Shown: one piece after another, positions 49,501 to 60,131 of the stretch
Numbering within the stretch: the first letter of the stretch is position 1
Layout: each line of letters begins with the position of its first letter
NCBI RefSeq assembly: GCF_963576615.1
Contig: NC_088711.1
Location: 17,020,182 to 17,084,181, forward strand
Reading direction: 5' to 3'
From: Watersipora subatra
Taxonomy: Eukaryota > Bryozoa > Gymnolaemata > Cheilostomatida > Watersiporidae
Length of the DNA: 64,000 nucleotides
The notes under the pieces: generated by a model
Told to the model about the DNA's origin: nothing
The model's database searches: none
What the model saw: the letters and a program-made list of their open reading frames with translations, nothing else
Program-made: the position numbers and the translations under genes

Positions 49501-52500
49501 CAGTTAATCGCAGCCACACGAGACCGCCATAGTTTGGATTCGCTTTCCAGAACAGCTCAAATGGGACGTAGTTGTTACACGATGGTTTTTGTTTACACTT
49601 TCATGCAACCTCATTCGTCGAAATATTTTCACAAATATACTTCACGCATTCAATAAAACCATGTCTATTGTTCTTACGCGTCTGTTTTATCGTCATTGTA
49701 ATGCTGTCACTTTTAGCACTGATATCTTATAACTTACCGTAAAAAATCGTTACACTTGTTAACCTTAGCTCAAAGGAGTACATATCTTTGTTTGATAATC
49801 ATGACGAGCCTGTTGGTCACCTGTGATAATCGAAAAATGCTGCAAAAATTATTTGCGAAGTATTGGGTCACGTGATCAGATTACGACTTGACGATTGAAT
49901 GATGCCAAAACAAAACTGTAAAGTAGTGAGCATCTATATTTGATACGGAGTCTTCGGTAAAACCTGAAGTGTTTATCATAAACTAGTGCTACGATAAGTT
50001 TTATATTGAGCTTTTTATTGGCCTTTCAATTCACGTGAGAACATCACGTGACAAGACGATAACCAAACTGTAATGACTACGTCAGAGAGAAACAGATTCC
50101 AATCTACGGCGGCTTTTCGTTTTTGAGCTTTTAAGAGATTGTAATCACATTTCCACGTATTTGGCACCTACAGCACAACAGAGTAAGACATGGTGAATCT
50201 TTTGATACCAAATAAATGTAATGTGAATTTTGTTGCAAGTCAACCTTTAATGACTATTCATAAATTTTATTTTAGTTGTTAAACAAATATTATATATACA
50301 TGTAATAATATAGATATTATTAGACAACTCAGTCATAGATTCATATCGAATCTTTCATATATATATATATATATAGAACCTTTCACATATAAAGATTCAT
50401 ATATACAATAGATATTCCTACAATATATAAGCAATCCATGCCAGGAACATTTATGTTATAGAGATTCTACCGTAAAATACATGTCAATTGCCTAATCCAT
50501 TCCAAGATCTTCCCAAACTCACATCTTTAAATAGTCAAAGCAGAAAAAATCAGAACTTAACCTTTCAATTTAATTACTGTGCAGTAACTGCGGTATCGTT
50601 GATTCATATAAACAACTTTTTTCTCAACACTCACTTGGTGTTGGGTTGATGATTATTGCAATTTTACATTAAATCAAGGCTATCTATTCGACTCACGCTA
50701 TTCAAATCAAATTAGAGAACTTTCACCGACTTAACGCTTTACGTTATGTAGAGTTTACATGAATGGAGGTTTACGTGATAGGATCATCTATTGTAGGCAG
50801 CTTAGCTAGTAAACCAGGAAACAAGCTTTGATTTATGAATAAGAACTGGTAGAAGTTCCAGAGATAAGAGAGTGTAAATACATGTCAGTCATGCATACTT
50901 ACTCGAAGCCACCAATTGACATGAGCATGTAGGTGATAAAAAGTTTAACAAAGAGTAAAAGCGTGCTGTCTATGACTTCTGCGACGACCCTTTTCCAAAC
51001 GCTAGGGATTCTCACCTCCGTACCTGCACAAATATGCAGTCACATCATTATACGCACACCATAAATGGTATCAAACACTTACATTGACCTACAATCATAT
51101 CTGCGTACAAACTTTTTAGGCAAACGATGGCAAGTCTAAGCAAGCGTTTGTTTCAACGTGTGAGTAGTTTCCAACATCGGATATACTAAATTTCTATATT
51201 TAGTATATTTATATATACTATATTTCTTAAAATATTCACTTCTTGCGGGTAAAAATAGAAGAGCTAATAATAATTCAAAACAGAACAGGAAGATGTAAAA
51301 TATATATAATATATGCTATATATATAATATATAAGCATATAAAATATATCTGTATATATAATATGTATATATGTACATATATTATATATAATATTTGTAT
51401 ACAAAATATATATGTAGGTATATATAATATATATGTATATATAATACATATGTAGGTATGTATTATATATACATATATATGTTATATATTTTTATATAAT
51501 AAAATAATTTAAACTATATTTAAAGTAAGTTAGAGTATTCTACGCCGCATACTTCTGTCACTGAAAATACGCTTCATTTCTTTAAGTTAAAGTAGCAAGA
51601 AAAAACTTTTTTTTACTCATTATTAACTTGTTAAGTTTTACTTATACGTATTAATTTAGTTTTTGTATAATCAGTTAGTAATGAATTTTACATAATACTT
51701 CATTTTACCGCTAATGTGGAATTCCTCAATATTATTAATCAAATTATAACGTATCATTGTAAGAATGTACGCTTTATAATACAACTGTTTAGACACACAA
51801 AGTAAATATAGAAATAAATCTATATAATAAATATAGAAATAGATTAAATGCATAAATCAAGGTTAAAATGTAGTCTGTGTACCAATATGCCTTATTTATG
51901 CAGACAATAGCGTGGTACCAATTATACAAACGCAATTTTTGAACCGGCAAACATCAGAGCCTATACTCATGATATATGTGTAGCCAAAGCATAGCCTTAG
52001 CTTTTCCTCATTGCATGAGTATATATACAGACCAATGACGTTGGTGGTCTAGAACAGCTATGCCTGTAAAACATGCCACATTAGACCTTGGAAAAAGTAA
52101 TATGCTATACCGACATCAAAAATTTTTTTTTTTAACTTCTATGCAAAGATGGGCCAATAAATGTGGAGAGAATAGTGGTTGAAAACAAGACAAAGTAAAA
52201 AAAGTCAGCAAGTAATACGGACACACCTAAATGTACTTACACCGGACATAGCTCTTTTTGAAACATCAACACAGACCTAGATTTTACACCATACTGTGTA
52301 TTTGTAGCTAGCAATCATGCAATGTAGATAGTAAAAGAAAATGTAACATTGACAATTGCAAACCGGCATGTTCAGGGAAGGCTCGAACAGGTCTTGCTGC
52401 TGGGGTATTGTTAGGAATGTTGGCTTGAGTAGACTGAGTGCTGTTGACCTGCTGAGGTAGGGGCGGACAGTTGGCTCCTATCATATATGCCTGTTGGCAC

Positions 52501-52598
52501 ATGCTCATAGACAGCGTCTGATGCATCTTGTTCAAATGTAGCCAATGCCTCAACTCCTCGGCATACTGCCTCAAGGGCAGCGTTCTTTGCTCTTTCAT
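46445..52598 (-). CDS. FAM8A1: FAM8A1-like RDD-domain membrane protein, five coding exons
   Basis: Exons on the minus strand: 52,598-52,364; 51,023-50,903; 48,618-48,489; 47,274-47,117; 46,580-46,445. All introns are GT-AG and every phase fits (1, 0, 0, 2 by my reading at junctions, with split codons GGT, GAG and AGA restored). The product from the first visible ATG is 259 residues. In order: an N-terminal RQYAEELRHWL motif, two hydrophobic RDD segments, the hallmark PGGATPGKKLMGI, then RSIIKNFS and a final RAVYDLLSGTVVIEV. These line up with human FAM8A1 (AREYSRQVHEWL, GGATPGKFLLG, RALIKNFS, TAYDIVAGTIVV). Human FAM8A1 is an ER membrane protein that joins the HRD1 ubiquitin-ligase complex in ER-associated degradation; the same role here is inference. 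The human protein has a longer N terminus, so a further 5' exon may exist. Confidence 0.92.
46764..47116 (-). repeat. 20-21 bp minisatellite of splice-donor repeats after FAM8A1 exon 4
   Basis: About 17 monomers in three sub-arrays. Read on the minus strand from the exon: GTAAGTGTTGTTGTGCGCAG (20 bp, about 6 copies), GTAGGTGTTGCGCTTTGATAG-type (21 bp, about 4) and GTATTGTATTGTTATGTTCAG-type (21 bp, 6-7). The first monomer is the real donor of exon 4. Nearly all monomers keep AG|GT, and several are CAG|GTAAGT, the full consensus. Confidence 0.93.
47117..47274 (-). CDS. FAM8A1: FAM8A1-like exon 4 (GGATPGK motif)
   Basis: 158 bp after acceptor CTTCGTTTCAG, ending TCTAG|GTAGGT. Encodes AFCLTFVTNIIPPGGATPGK then KLMGIAVVGCEEVF. 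PGGATPGK is the most conserved part of the FAM8A1/RDD family. The donor opens directly into a 20-21 bp minisatellite. Confidence 0.93.
47313..48131. mobile_element. CCGAA-rich MITE in FAM8A1 intron 3
   Basis: Imperfect inverted ends TAAAGCTGTGGTCACACGAT and, at the far end read inverted, TAAAGGGGTGGTCACATGAG, each followed by GGCCGAA/GCCGAAA-rich sequence. 819 bp, no reading frame of note, TA (or TTA) at the ends suggesting TA target choice. A 28-bp duplication of CACGATGGCCGAACCGACTT lies at the left end. Confidence 0.75.
48135..48513 (-). repeat. 38-bp minisatellite of exon-end plus splice donor, FAM8A1 exon 3
   Basis: Ten copies of a 38-bp unit (one is 39 bp). On the minus strand each has ACACAAGCTATTTGTATG, TATATGAG, then GTGAGTTGGT. 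The copy nearest 48,490 is the true exon 3 end and donor, so the unit spans the exon-intron junction. Eight of ten copies keep GTGAGT or a one-base variant at the donor place; the two others read GTGTGT. Confidence 0.95.
48489..48618 (-). CDS. FAM8A1: FAM8A1-like exon 3 (second RDD membrane segment)
   Basis: 130 bp after acceptor TTGTTACAG, ending GAG|GTGAGT. Encodes MQLLDFDYALLNGELDVDKF and then LSSEIMFVEFIHKLFVCIYE, matching VVALIYRLLVCFYEI of human FAM8A1. Its last 28 or so bases and its donor are the template of the 38-bp minisatellite that follows. Confidence 0.9.
49366..50250. mobile_element. TTAA-flanked MITE, copy 2, in FAM8A1 intron 2
   Basis: Same family as 40,846: TTAAAGGTTGACTAGCAACA at the left, GCAAGTCAACCTTTAA at the right, about 885 bp, long inverted ends, no transposase. 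Confidence 0.88.
50330..50420. repeat. AT microsatellite patch
   Basis: A run of TATATA units flanked by two near copies of CTTTCATATAT in FAM8A1 intron 2. Confidence 0.7.
50903..51023 (-). CDS. FAM8A1: FAM8A1-like exon 2 (first RDD membrane segment)
   Basis: 121 bp between acceptor TTTGTGCAG and donor GA|GTAAGT. Encodes TEVRIPSVWKRVVAEVIDS followed by a hydrophobic run TLLLFVKLFITYML, matching IPSLAHRFMAEMVDFFILFF of human FAM8A1. The final codon is split and completed by exon 3. Confidence 0.92.
51290..51505. repeat. AT-rich simple repeat in FAM8A1 intron 1
   Basis: About 215 bp of TATATAATATATGTATATA-type sequence with loose periodicity of 20-30 bp. Short reading frames through it are not real genes. 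Confidence 0.8.
52364..52598 (-). CDS. FAM8A1: FAM8A1-like exon 1 (first visible coding exon)
   Basis: Encodes the N-terminal part with RQYAEELRHWLHLNKMHQTL and a Pro/Thr/Gln-rich tail ending in EHA-G. Donor G|GTTTGC is weak, but the join gives AGTEVRIPS, which matches human AGREYVIPS. ATG at 52,598 is the first in frame after a stop. A good acceptor (TTTTTTCTGTAG, exon start 52,616) just upstream means this could instead be an internal exon. Confidence 0.85.
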
Positions 52599-52824
52599 CG
52601 TTTGTGAGGCGCTATTCTACAGAAAAAATTTCAAGGCATTGATGGATTGTTAACCAAACTTGTTGACCTTTTACTACGAGACTGAAACGCCGATTGGAGC
52701 CATTTTACTTCAGCAAAAATTATGAATGAGATTCTAATGGTTTCTATTAGTTACAGTTATTATTTCAAATCTGTTCAAGACACTCACCAACTTACGAACG
52801 GGAAAGTTTTCGGACAGCTGTTTG

Positions 52825-53750
52825 TTAAAGGTTGACTTGCAACAAAAATCGCATTACAGTTATTTGGTATCAAATGATTCACCAAGTCTTACTCTGTTGT
52901 GTTGTAAGTGCAAAATATGTGGAAATGTGATTACAAGCTCTTAAAAGCTCAAAAATGAACAGTTACTCACCGCCATCATGAAACCGCCGTAGATTGAAAT
53001 AAGTTTATTTCTTTGACGTAGTCATTACATTTGGTTATGGTTTTGTCACGTGATGTTATCAAGTAAATTGAAAGGCCAACAAAAGGCTCAATATAAAACT
53101 TCTTGTAGCACTAATTTATGACAAACAATTTGGGTTTTACCGAAGAGCCCTTACCAAATATAGACGCTCGCTAGTTTACAGTTTCGTTTCGGCTTTGTCT
53201 TATCGTCTAGTCGTAATTTGATTATGTGACCAATACTTCCTGCCAAACAGCACGAATCATTTCTGCAGCACTTTTCGACTATCACAGGTGACCAACAGGC
53301 TCATCATGTTTATCAGAGAATGATATGCACTCCTTCAAGCTAAGATTGAAGGAGTGCATATCGTTAAAATTAAACAAACTTTTACAGTAGGTTTTGAGAT
53401 ATCAGTGCTCAAGATAATAGCATTACAATGATGATGAAATAGATGCGTAAGAACAATAGCCATGGTTTTATTGAATGCGTGAAGTATATTTGTGAAAATA
53501 TTTTGACGAATGAGGTTGCGTGAAAGTGTAAACAGAAGTCATCTTGTACAACTATGTCCCGTTTGAGCCGTTTTGGAAAGAGATTCTAATCTATGGTGGT
53601 CTCGTGATGATTAACTGCTCGTTTTGAGCTTTAAGAGCTTGTAATCACATTTCCACATATTTTGCAGCTACAACACAGCAGAGTAAGACATGGTAAATCT
53701 TTTGATACCAAATAACTGTAATGTGAACTTTGTTGCAAGTCAACCTTTAA
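52825..53750. mobile_element. TTAA-flanked MITE, copy 3
   Basis: Same family: TTAAAGGTTGACTTGCAACA at the left and GCAAGTCAACCTTTAA at the right, about 926 bp. It lies just 5' of the first visible FAM8A1-like exon, which may matter if the promoter is near. Confidence 0.88.
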
Positions 53751-56700
53751 GCGAATTTGTTCTTTAGTTGTCTCAGACTATAACTTGTGCAGTGCGCATG
53801 GGCTAAAAGTTTACCTTTATTTTCATGAAGTTTTTCAAATAGCAGAAGGTAAAAGTTTCGTTACTTTTGAGTTCAACAATCTTTTTAGAATGGTTTTGCT
53901 AAAAAATTGTTTGGCCGCTAATATCGACAAGTTTAGCTGTGCAGAAAATGAGTTGAGGTCAGCTGACATTTTGGAAGGTATTGAACAGCTAGAAGATAAA
54001 ACCGTTCCATAAGAAACAACAATCAGAACGCAAGCAGCCAGGCAAACGATGTAAATATTTCTGTTTCAAAAATGTTAAGTTTTGTTCCTGCATATATTAT
54101 AATTACGGTTTGTTCATGTTACTCTTTTCTGAATATATATTTGTAGCATTTGATAGATTATTATATAACTTGCAAGCTTGCAGGTTTGTAGCATATCATT
54201 TGATAGCATCATTGCAGTTATATAAATTTGGCTTACAATGGATCAACAATCATAACTCCTCTTCTATTGCACATAAAAAGCCAGTTCTGGCTGCAAACTG
54301 TAGCAAACATATCAATGAGTGCAATGAGCTTTAATGCAACATTGTTAAATATAGTTATAAAGAGTTACAGAGTAACGTCTGTACGCACAACACTGTTCGT
54401 ATCTATCGCCGTTCATAACACGAATGTTCACATGTAGAGTAGCGTCTGTACTCATTTATGTTATCATCACTCTTTTACATTGATGTCTTGTTGTCAAATC
54501 ACTCATCTCTGACATCAAGTCATTTTGCCTAACAACTTCATCAGCTAGTTTAGGCAGCCCAGAACCTGACAGCTCTATAGAGCAAAACCATCAACCCTTA
54601 TTCACTTATGCTTTACTATGAAATAATTGACACGCTGCTTTGATCTATATAGCTAAGACACTTTACCTTAGTTTGAATATTCACAAAATGTTAGTATTCT
54701 AGATGAGAGCATTGTGAAGAGTTTTACTTTGACATCAGGACATCAACACAGAAGGCCCATAAGTAATTATTAAAAGGTATATTTCATCAAGGATGCTCGA
54801 TGCTGACCATTAATTAATACTACACAGTAGATTTAAGCATAATACTATTAATAGAACTAAGTGGTTTTTTGTTTCAAACGTACTACTTCTTAAAAAAAAC
54901 CGAAAAGATTCCAGAAAAAAGGCAAATTTAGTCTTGCTAAAAAACTTTTGAGTGCTATTTTCATTGTACTGAGCTGGGTGTTTAGAATGTGTTCAAACAT
55001 AGAAGTCTTACAAACTAAGGTGTCACGCTGAGCAAACTATGTATTAAGACTGTCAGATGCCTATACAGGTTGATTGTTAAAAAGGACTATTAAACACACT
55101 GCAAAGCTCACAGCTCTGCCTAGTAAGCTATAATACGTCCTTCTAAGATGCCTTATACATGTACGATTGATCCAGTTGTTTTAATAATCCTCATCTACAT
55201 TGAATACCAGAGCTAAGGCTAAATTTCTGGTTGTAAAATACTATGACATTTAGCTGCTGCCATTAAATGATGAGCAATTTTTAAGTTCAACTCAAAAAAT
55301 GTATTGTCAGAAAATGTCACACAGATTTATCTGAAAAATGTTTCTATAAATGACCACTCAAAATAAAGAAATACCATAAATCTTCATGTATAAGCTTGTG
55401 AACCTAAGTTTGTTTAAAAGTTTGGGACGCAGCTTATGAAAACTATACATGTAAACTTCTCACTGCGTTCAGGGTTAATGTACTGTCATGTAAGAAACTT
55501 AACGTTACATCTAATGAAAAGATATAGATATAACTATATAAAAGAATTATATAAAATACTAATAAATTTAAGTAAGAATTTTTATAAGAATTATTATTAA
55601 TATAATTTGAATTAACTGCGAAAATGCACATATGTTCAAAGTAACTTATTCAACAATAAGATGCTAGAAAACATCCAGTACTTGTACGCACGTAACGAGG
55701 TCGTAAGCTGTAGTCAATGTCATGCGACATCACCAGCACTTGACTTCATTCATCGAGTTGCTTTTCATTTATGCCAAAGCTGCAGCAGCATTTCGGTTGG
55801 TAGCTTCCAAAGTTACATTCACAACTTTTAATTAAAATATGGTATCGTTATTGGCCATTCTCAATTTTTTGGGTTGCAAAATGTGCTCACTGATTTGGTA
55901 CTTGTTTCCTGTAGTTTGCTGAAGGCATAACGCTTTCTTTGCAAAGGTGAGAACACTCACTGATCGATTGCCACCTCGTCAGACAGCAGGCAACAATAGA
56001 CAGCGATGGTGGGCTTGCCGAATGACTCAAGTGGCTAGCTTAAATGCAATGTGTTAAATGAATTAAAAAACAGCAGGTGAGCTTATAAACGCAGTATGCT
56101 TGTCAGTCAAAAACAACCTTCAAAGTTTGGGGTGGGGCTTGTACATAGTAGCGGCTTATACACGAGGATTTACAGTATATGAAAACCCCGATATGTTAAT
56201 TGACCAGTAGTAGGTGATTCCTACCGCCCAACTAGAGGGCACCAGTTACCAATGGTAGTAACAAGCTATTTTGAATAGTATGAAGATACTATAACTTATG
56301 AAAATTTATGGTTTTGAAAAAAAGGTCAACTCAAAAACTGAGTAGGCCTACTACTATGTTCTTCACCATCTGTACATTTTTACTTTTTATTCTCTATTTT
56401 AAGTGACTAAAATTGAATATTAACTGGTAATTCTGCCACCAATGTCACCTACACATCTTGATAAAGTAAATACAGTATAGGTACAGGTATAATGCTTTTA
56501 AGGATTACAATGGAAGTTGGAAACACTGCAAACAAGCAAGCAAACGTTCAGTACGCGTCTTGGCATAAGAATTGTATAACAGAGCGTTAAGAAAGTGCAC
56601 ATACACCTTATATTCTACCCAAACCATATTTAGTAAACTTCAAAAGACACGGTGAGCACTGTTCATAAAAAAATTATGCATTCAACAAAATTAGAGTATT

Positions 56701-58032
56701 TTAATTTAACAATGGTGCAGCTTAAACAGCAAAGAGTCGGTATATCAAATAAAAGAATTATGTTATTAATATTAAAATTTGTTATGTTAATAATTTTTTA
56801 ACAAAATCTACGATATTCTTATCGAGTGTTGTGTTCCGTTGTTAATGCGTAGTGCCCGATGCGACCGTCAGAATGTTTAGCCTTATTATGTGCCAACAAC
56901 GATTTTTGTTTGGCAAACCAATGAAATTAGTTCGACGGCTAAATCTTTAACCTAATTGTGTACGGAAGTTTAAAAACTAGCCTACAACAGCGGTATTACA
57001 AAGACGTCTCCGAGACATCGCTTCTAGCGTCTCGTCGTGTCTTTAGATCTACAGCCACAGTTTATACAACTCTTGTGATTCAGTCTGAAGGCCAGGATAC
57101 TAAATAATCCACCTGATTGTCTTTAAGCTTCATCAAAGTAGTGTAATCGTACGTAAGTAACCGTACATTACTGAGCTTAGAGCTGTGGGCTAAAGCTATC
57201 ATTTGATGTTAAAAAGTGTTCAGTCATTTGATGAGAGCAAAAAGCTTAAGATCCAAGGTTTCTTTATTCAGTATGAAACTCCAAAATGTAAAATCTCATA
57301 TTGCTATAGCACCCAATAATATACGTATAGTTGTATTGTACCTGGAAACTTTTCAGAATCCTTAAAATTTTGAACATAGGATTAAAAATTCAGATACCAA
57401 AACTAATAAGCCAAAGCACTTCATATTGACAAGCGTGTAAACAATAGTCTAAAATGAGGACATTGACCTGTTGACTACAGTAGGCTTCTAAGTTTTGTCA
57501 GGTCGAATGTGCCTTTAAACATAGCTTGTTTAAATGCCTTAGTTCAGCAGGTCTTAGAAATATCTTTAATCTTTTACCAATAATGCTCTCATTAAATAGG
57601 CCTACTGCTGCAAAAACTTCCTTACCTTTAAGTCTGGTATCAGTTTCACTCTCCAGATCAGTCAAAAAAGCTCTATTTGACATGATATTGACTATGCTGT
57701 AGTCTCTCCAGTAGCACTCTTTGGTCATGATTTTTGCAGCATGAATGTTATGCACGTAGATGTAAAAGTCAATTTATCTCAAAAAATAATTATTTTAAGG
57801 AATTAACAATAATGACTAAAGGTTTTCTGCAGAGTAGTTTTCTTTGTACTTCTGATGGTATAGGCATTATTACAATTTGGAGATATTTGCTCCAACACTT
57901 GCAATTTGAGTATGTTAAGTTTAATTTTAGGTGTAATTGTACAAGGTTTATAGCATCTATAGAGACTTTCAAAGTTACCCTAGCAAACTACTCGGCTGAA
58001 CAGTTTAAATGGGATTGTATTTTTTAGTTTAC
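53751..58032. other. Intergenic, no gene recognised
   Basis: About 4.3 kb of AT-rich sequence between the two host genes. A few open stretches (53,785-54,012 plus; 57,498-57,755 minus) have no convincing family match or splice context. Near 56,130-56,180 is a GCTTATACACGAGGATTTAC segment of the kind found in dispersed repeats. Confidence 0.6.
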
Positions 58033-58390
58033 GAGCCGAATGACTGGCGTTGCACGGGTAATAAAAACACCTTATAAACAGTTGCAGGTAATGCCATTGG
58101 CTAAGTTGACTAATTAGCCAATGTCAAAAGTAGCAAATTGGCTAATTTGAGTTACTTAAACTAGTAACTTGAGCTAGTAAGCTAGTAACCTAGTAAATTT
58201 ACTATAATAAGAGCCGTGAAGCCAGCTTGTAAGCGTTACATATGACGCTATGTTCTAGTATTTTTGCAAGTGTGCGTATTTTAACCGGTGTAATTAATAT
58301 GACTACAATTATTCCTTTATTTAGCGATGTAACTACTTGGCCTAGTAGATCGAGCGTCTGCCTGCAGAGTTCTAATCCAGTGCGAAGTTC
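58033..58390 (+). mobile_element. SINE-like repeat, copy 2
   Basis: Opens GCGTTGCACGGGTAATAAAA and CTTATAAACAGTTGCAGGTA, like copy 1; then GAGCCGTGAAGCCAGCTTG; and closes with a diverged tRNA-like part containing box B GAGTTCTAATCC near 58,367. Confidence 0.65.
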
Positions 58391-58678
58391 GAAAATTCAT
58401 AAGCTTTCAAAAGGAGGGATTAATAGTCTGTGCAAAAAATGTTACGAACAATTTGGGAATATTGGCATTTCATATCACCGGAATACTATGTTAGAAGTTT
58501 GTTATTTGTTCTTTCCACTTTTAAAATATATATAAAAATCTGTGTTTTTTAAACAAATAACAAGCTTCTAACATAGTAGGCCTATTCCGGTGATATGAAA
58601 TGCCAATATTCCCAAATTGTTCGTAAGATTTTTTGCGCAGACTATTAATGCCTCCTTTTCAAGGCTTATGAATTTTCA
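58391..58678. repeat. Large inverted repeat (hairpin)
   Basis: Left arm 58,391-58,509, loop about 44 bp, right arm 58,554-58,678. The arms pair over about 120 bp with few differences (for example CAATTTGGGAATATTGGCAT against ATGCCAATATTCCCAAATTG). Confidence 0.92.
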
Positions 58679-58928
58679 CCTCAGTGATACAATTTTACAA
58701 AAAAGTCAATTCTTAAGTCAATTATTTTTTTATTTAATATTTAAAAAGCTTGCAAAGTACCCAAATGTATTTCTGAGCATTCAAGTGATTTAGAGTCAAC
58801 TTTCCACTTACGATCAATTCTAGTTTTGAATTTTTTCGCACCTATATATATATATATATCTCAGTGTCTATCAGTGATTTGGTCTGTCCAGCAATAGCTA
58901 TTAAAATCTTGGAATGAAAAATTTGCAT

Positions 58929-59226
58929 TCTAGAAGATTTGATCTCAGAACCACCCTTTCACCAGGCAATAAGCCAACCAATTCACCTACACAAGATGCA
59001 TAAGATTCACTGGGCGATATGAGTGGTTATTTAGATTAAAATATGCATAGCGTCTTTGTATTACATTACAGCGTATTGTCGTTAAAGCTTGCTCTCATGG
59101 CTCTCATTAGTAAGTAATTTAGCAATTCGCATACTAGCTTACTCAAGTTAGCCAATGTCAACTAAATTACCTGCCACTGTTTATAAGCTGTTTTTAATAC
59201 TCGTGCAACGCTGGTCATTCCACTAG
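58929..59226 (-). mobile_element. SINE-like repeat, copy 3, inverted
   Basis: Minus-strand copy of the 44,231 family. On that strand it runs from CAGCGTTGCACGAGTATTAA through CTAAATAACCACTCATATCG to a tRNA-like end with GTGAAAGGGTGGTTCTGAGA and TCAAATC. With copy 2 and the hairpin between them it makes a larger inverted arrangement of about 1.2 kb. Confidence 0.68.
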
Positions 59227-59850
59227 TATATCTTAAAATTGAATTGATTAGAAAATATTATTGCTAAAATTGAAAGATTAGCAAATATTTGTCTCAACAT
59301 CAAGAGTAATTTTTTTTATTAGATATAGTAAACAACAATAAAAGTTGCTAAGAGGTAAATATAATTAAAAGTGTTTAAACTAGGTTTCGTGTAAGCTAGA
59401 GTAAGTCTTGCCACTTATCTCTATCATTCACTTTATTATCAGACCTATAAATTGCTTAGCCTTCTCTGACCCTCATCAGTCTTTAAGGTAGAGTAACAAT
59501 GGAAACCTATTCTTATTGATTATTACTTTATTAATTTAGATCTTCCATATAACTTTGTTTTGGTATTTATTTCTTGTTCATAGTTTTATATAATGCATTT
59601 ATTTTTGCACTGTATGTATGTAAATAATGTATTTATCATTGTTTTTGGTCTCGGGACTGAAATAAACCATATAAAAACAAAGGTATACTTATAAGAATAT
59701 TTAATCCACTCCACATATTTTTTAATATAGAAATTAAATATTTGAAAGATTAGCTTTGTATTTTGAAGTGTGGCTATGGTTGTTCGCTTCTGTTTAAAGT
59801 ACATATTTATACATACTGTGTAATAAAATACATAGTCTATTTCTGTTTCA
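59227..59850. other. Upstream region or 5' intron of the sphingomyelinase gene
   Basis: AT-rich with no recognised gene. It ends in a pyrimidine-rich acceptor (TTTCTGTTTCAG), so an untranslated first exon probably lies within it or further left. I cannot place it. Confidence 0.5.
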
Positions 59851-59861
59851 GACGGGAAGAA

Positions 59862-60131
59862 ATGCAGCTACGCATTGCACTTATCTTTGTTGTGTGCGCT
59901 CTCTGCGCATTGCACACGGTGAAAGCCAAACCAGCCAATCAGGTTATTTCTGGATCTCAAGTTGGTTTAGACGTCTACTGTGCATTGTGCTCAGCCGCCG
60001 TAGGCACGGTCAAGGACATGTTAAAGTGGGGTATGTCGAGAGAAGCCATCGCGAAACATCTACTTTCCTTGTGCGAAATTCTTCACCTCGAGAAAGAAAT
60101 TGTCTGCAAGGGCTTGATATCCGAGTTCAAG
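59862..60131 (+). CDS. SMPD1: Sphingomyelinase coding exon 1 (signal peptide, first saposin half)
   Basis: Acceptor at 59,851 precedes a short leader and ATG at 59,862. An ATG upstream at 59,763 is in frame but lies before the acceptor, so I reject it. 90 codons: signal peptide MQLRIALIFVVCALCALHTV-KA, then saposin helices with four cysteines. Donor AAG|GTATAA. Confidence 0.92.

Noticed and set aside
51243-51455. Short frames on both strands in AT-rich DNA near 51.3 kb
   Set aside because: Low-complexity TA repeats give Tyr/Ile-rich frames on both strands by chance.
53785-54012. Plus-strand 75-residue frame right after MITE copy 3
   Set aside because: No family motif, no clear splice sites and a length within chance for this sequence.
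57498-57755. Minus-strand frame with VFAAVGLFN, reminiscent of ABC transporter family C
   Set aside because: The resemblance covers only about ten residues, with no splice context or neighbouring exons found.
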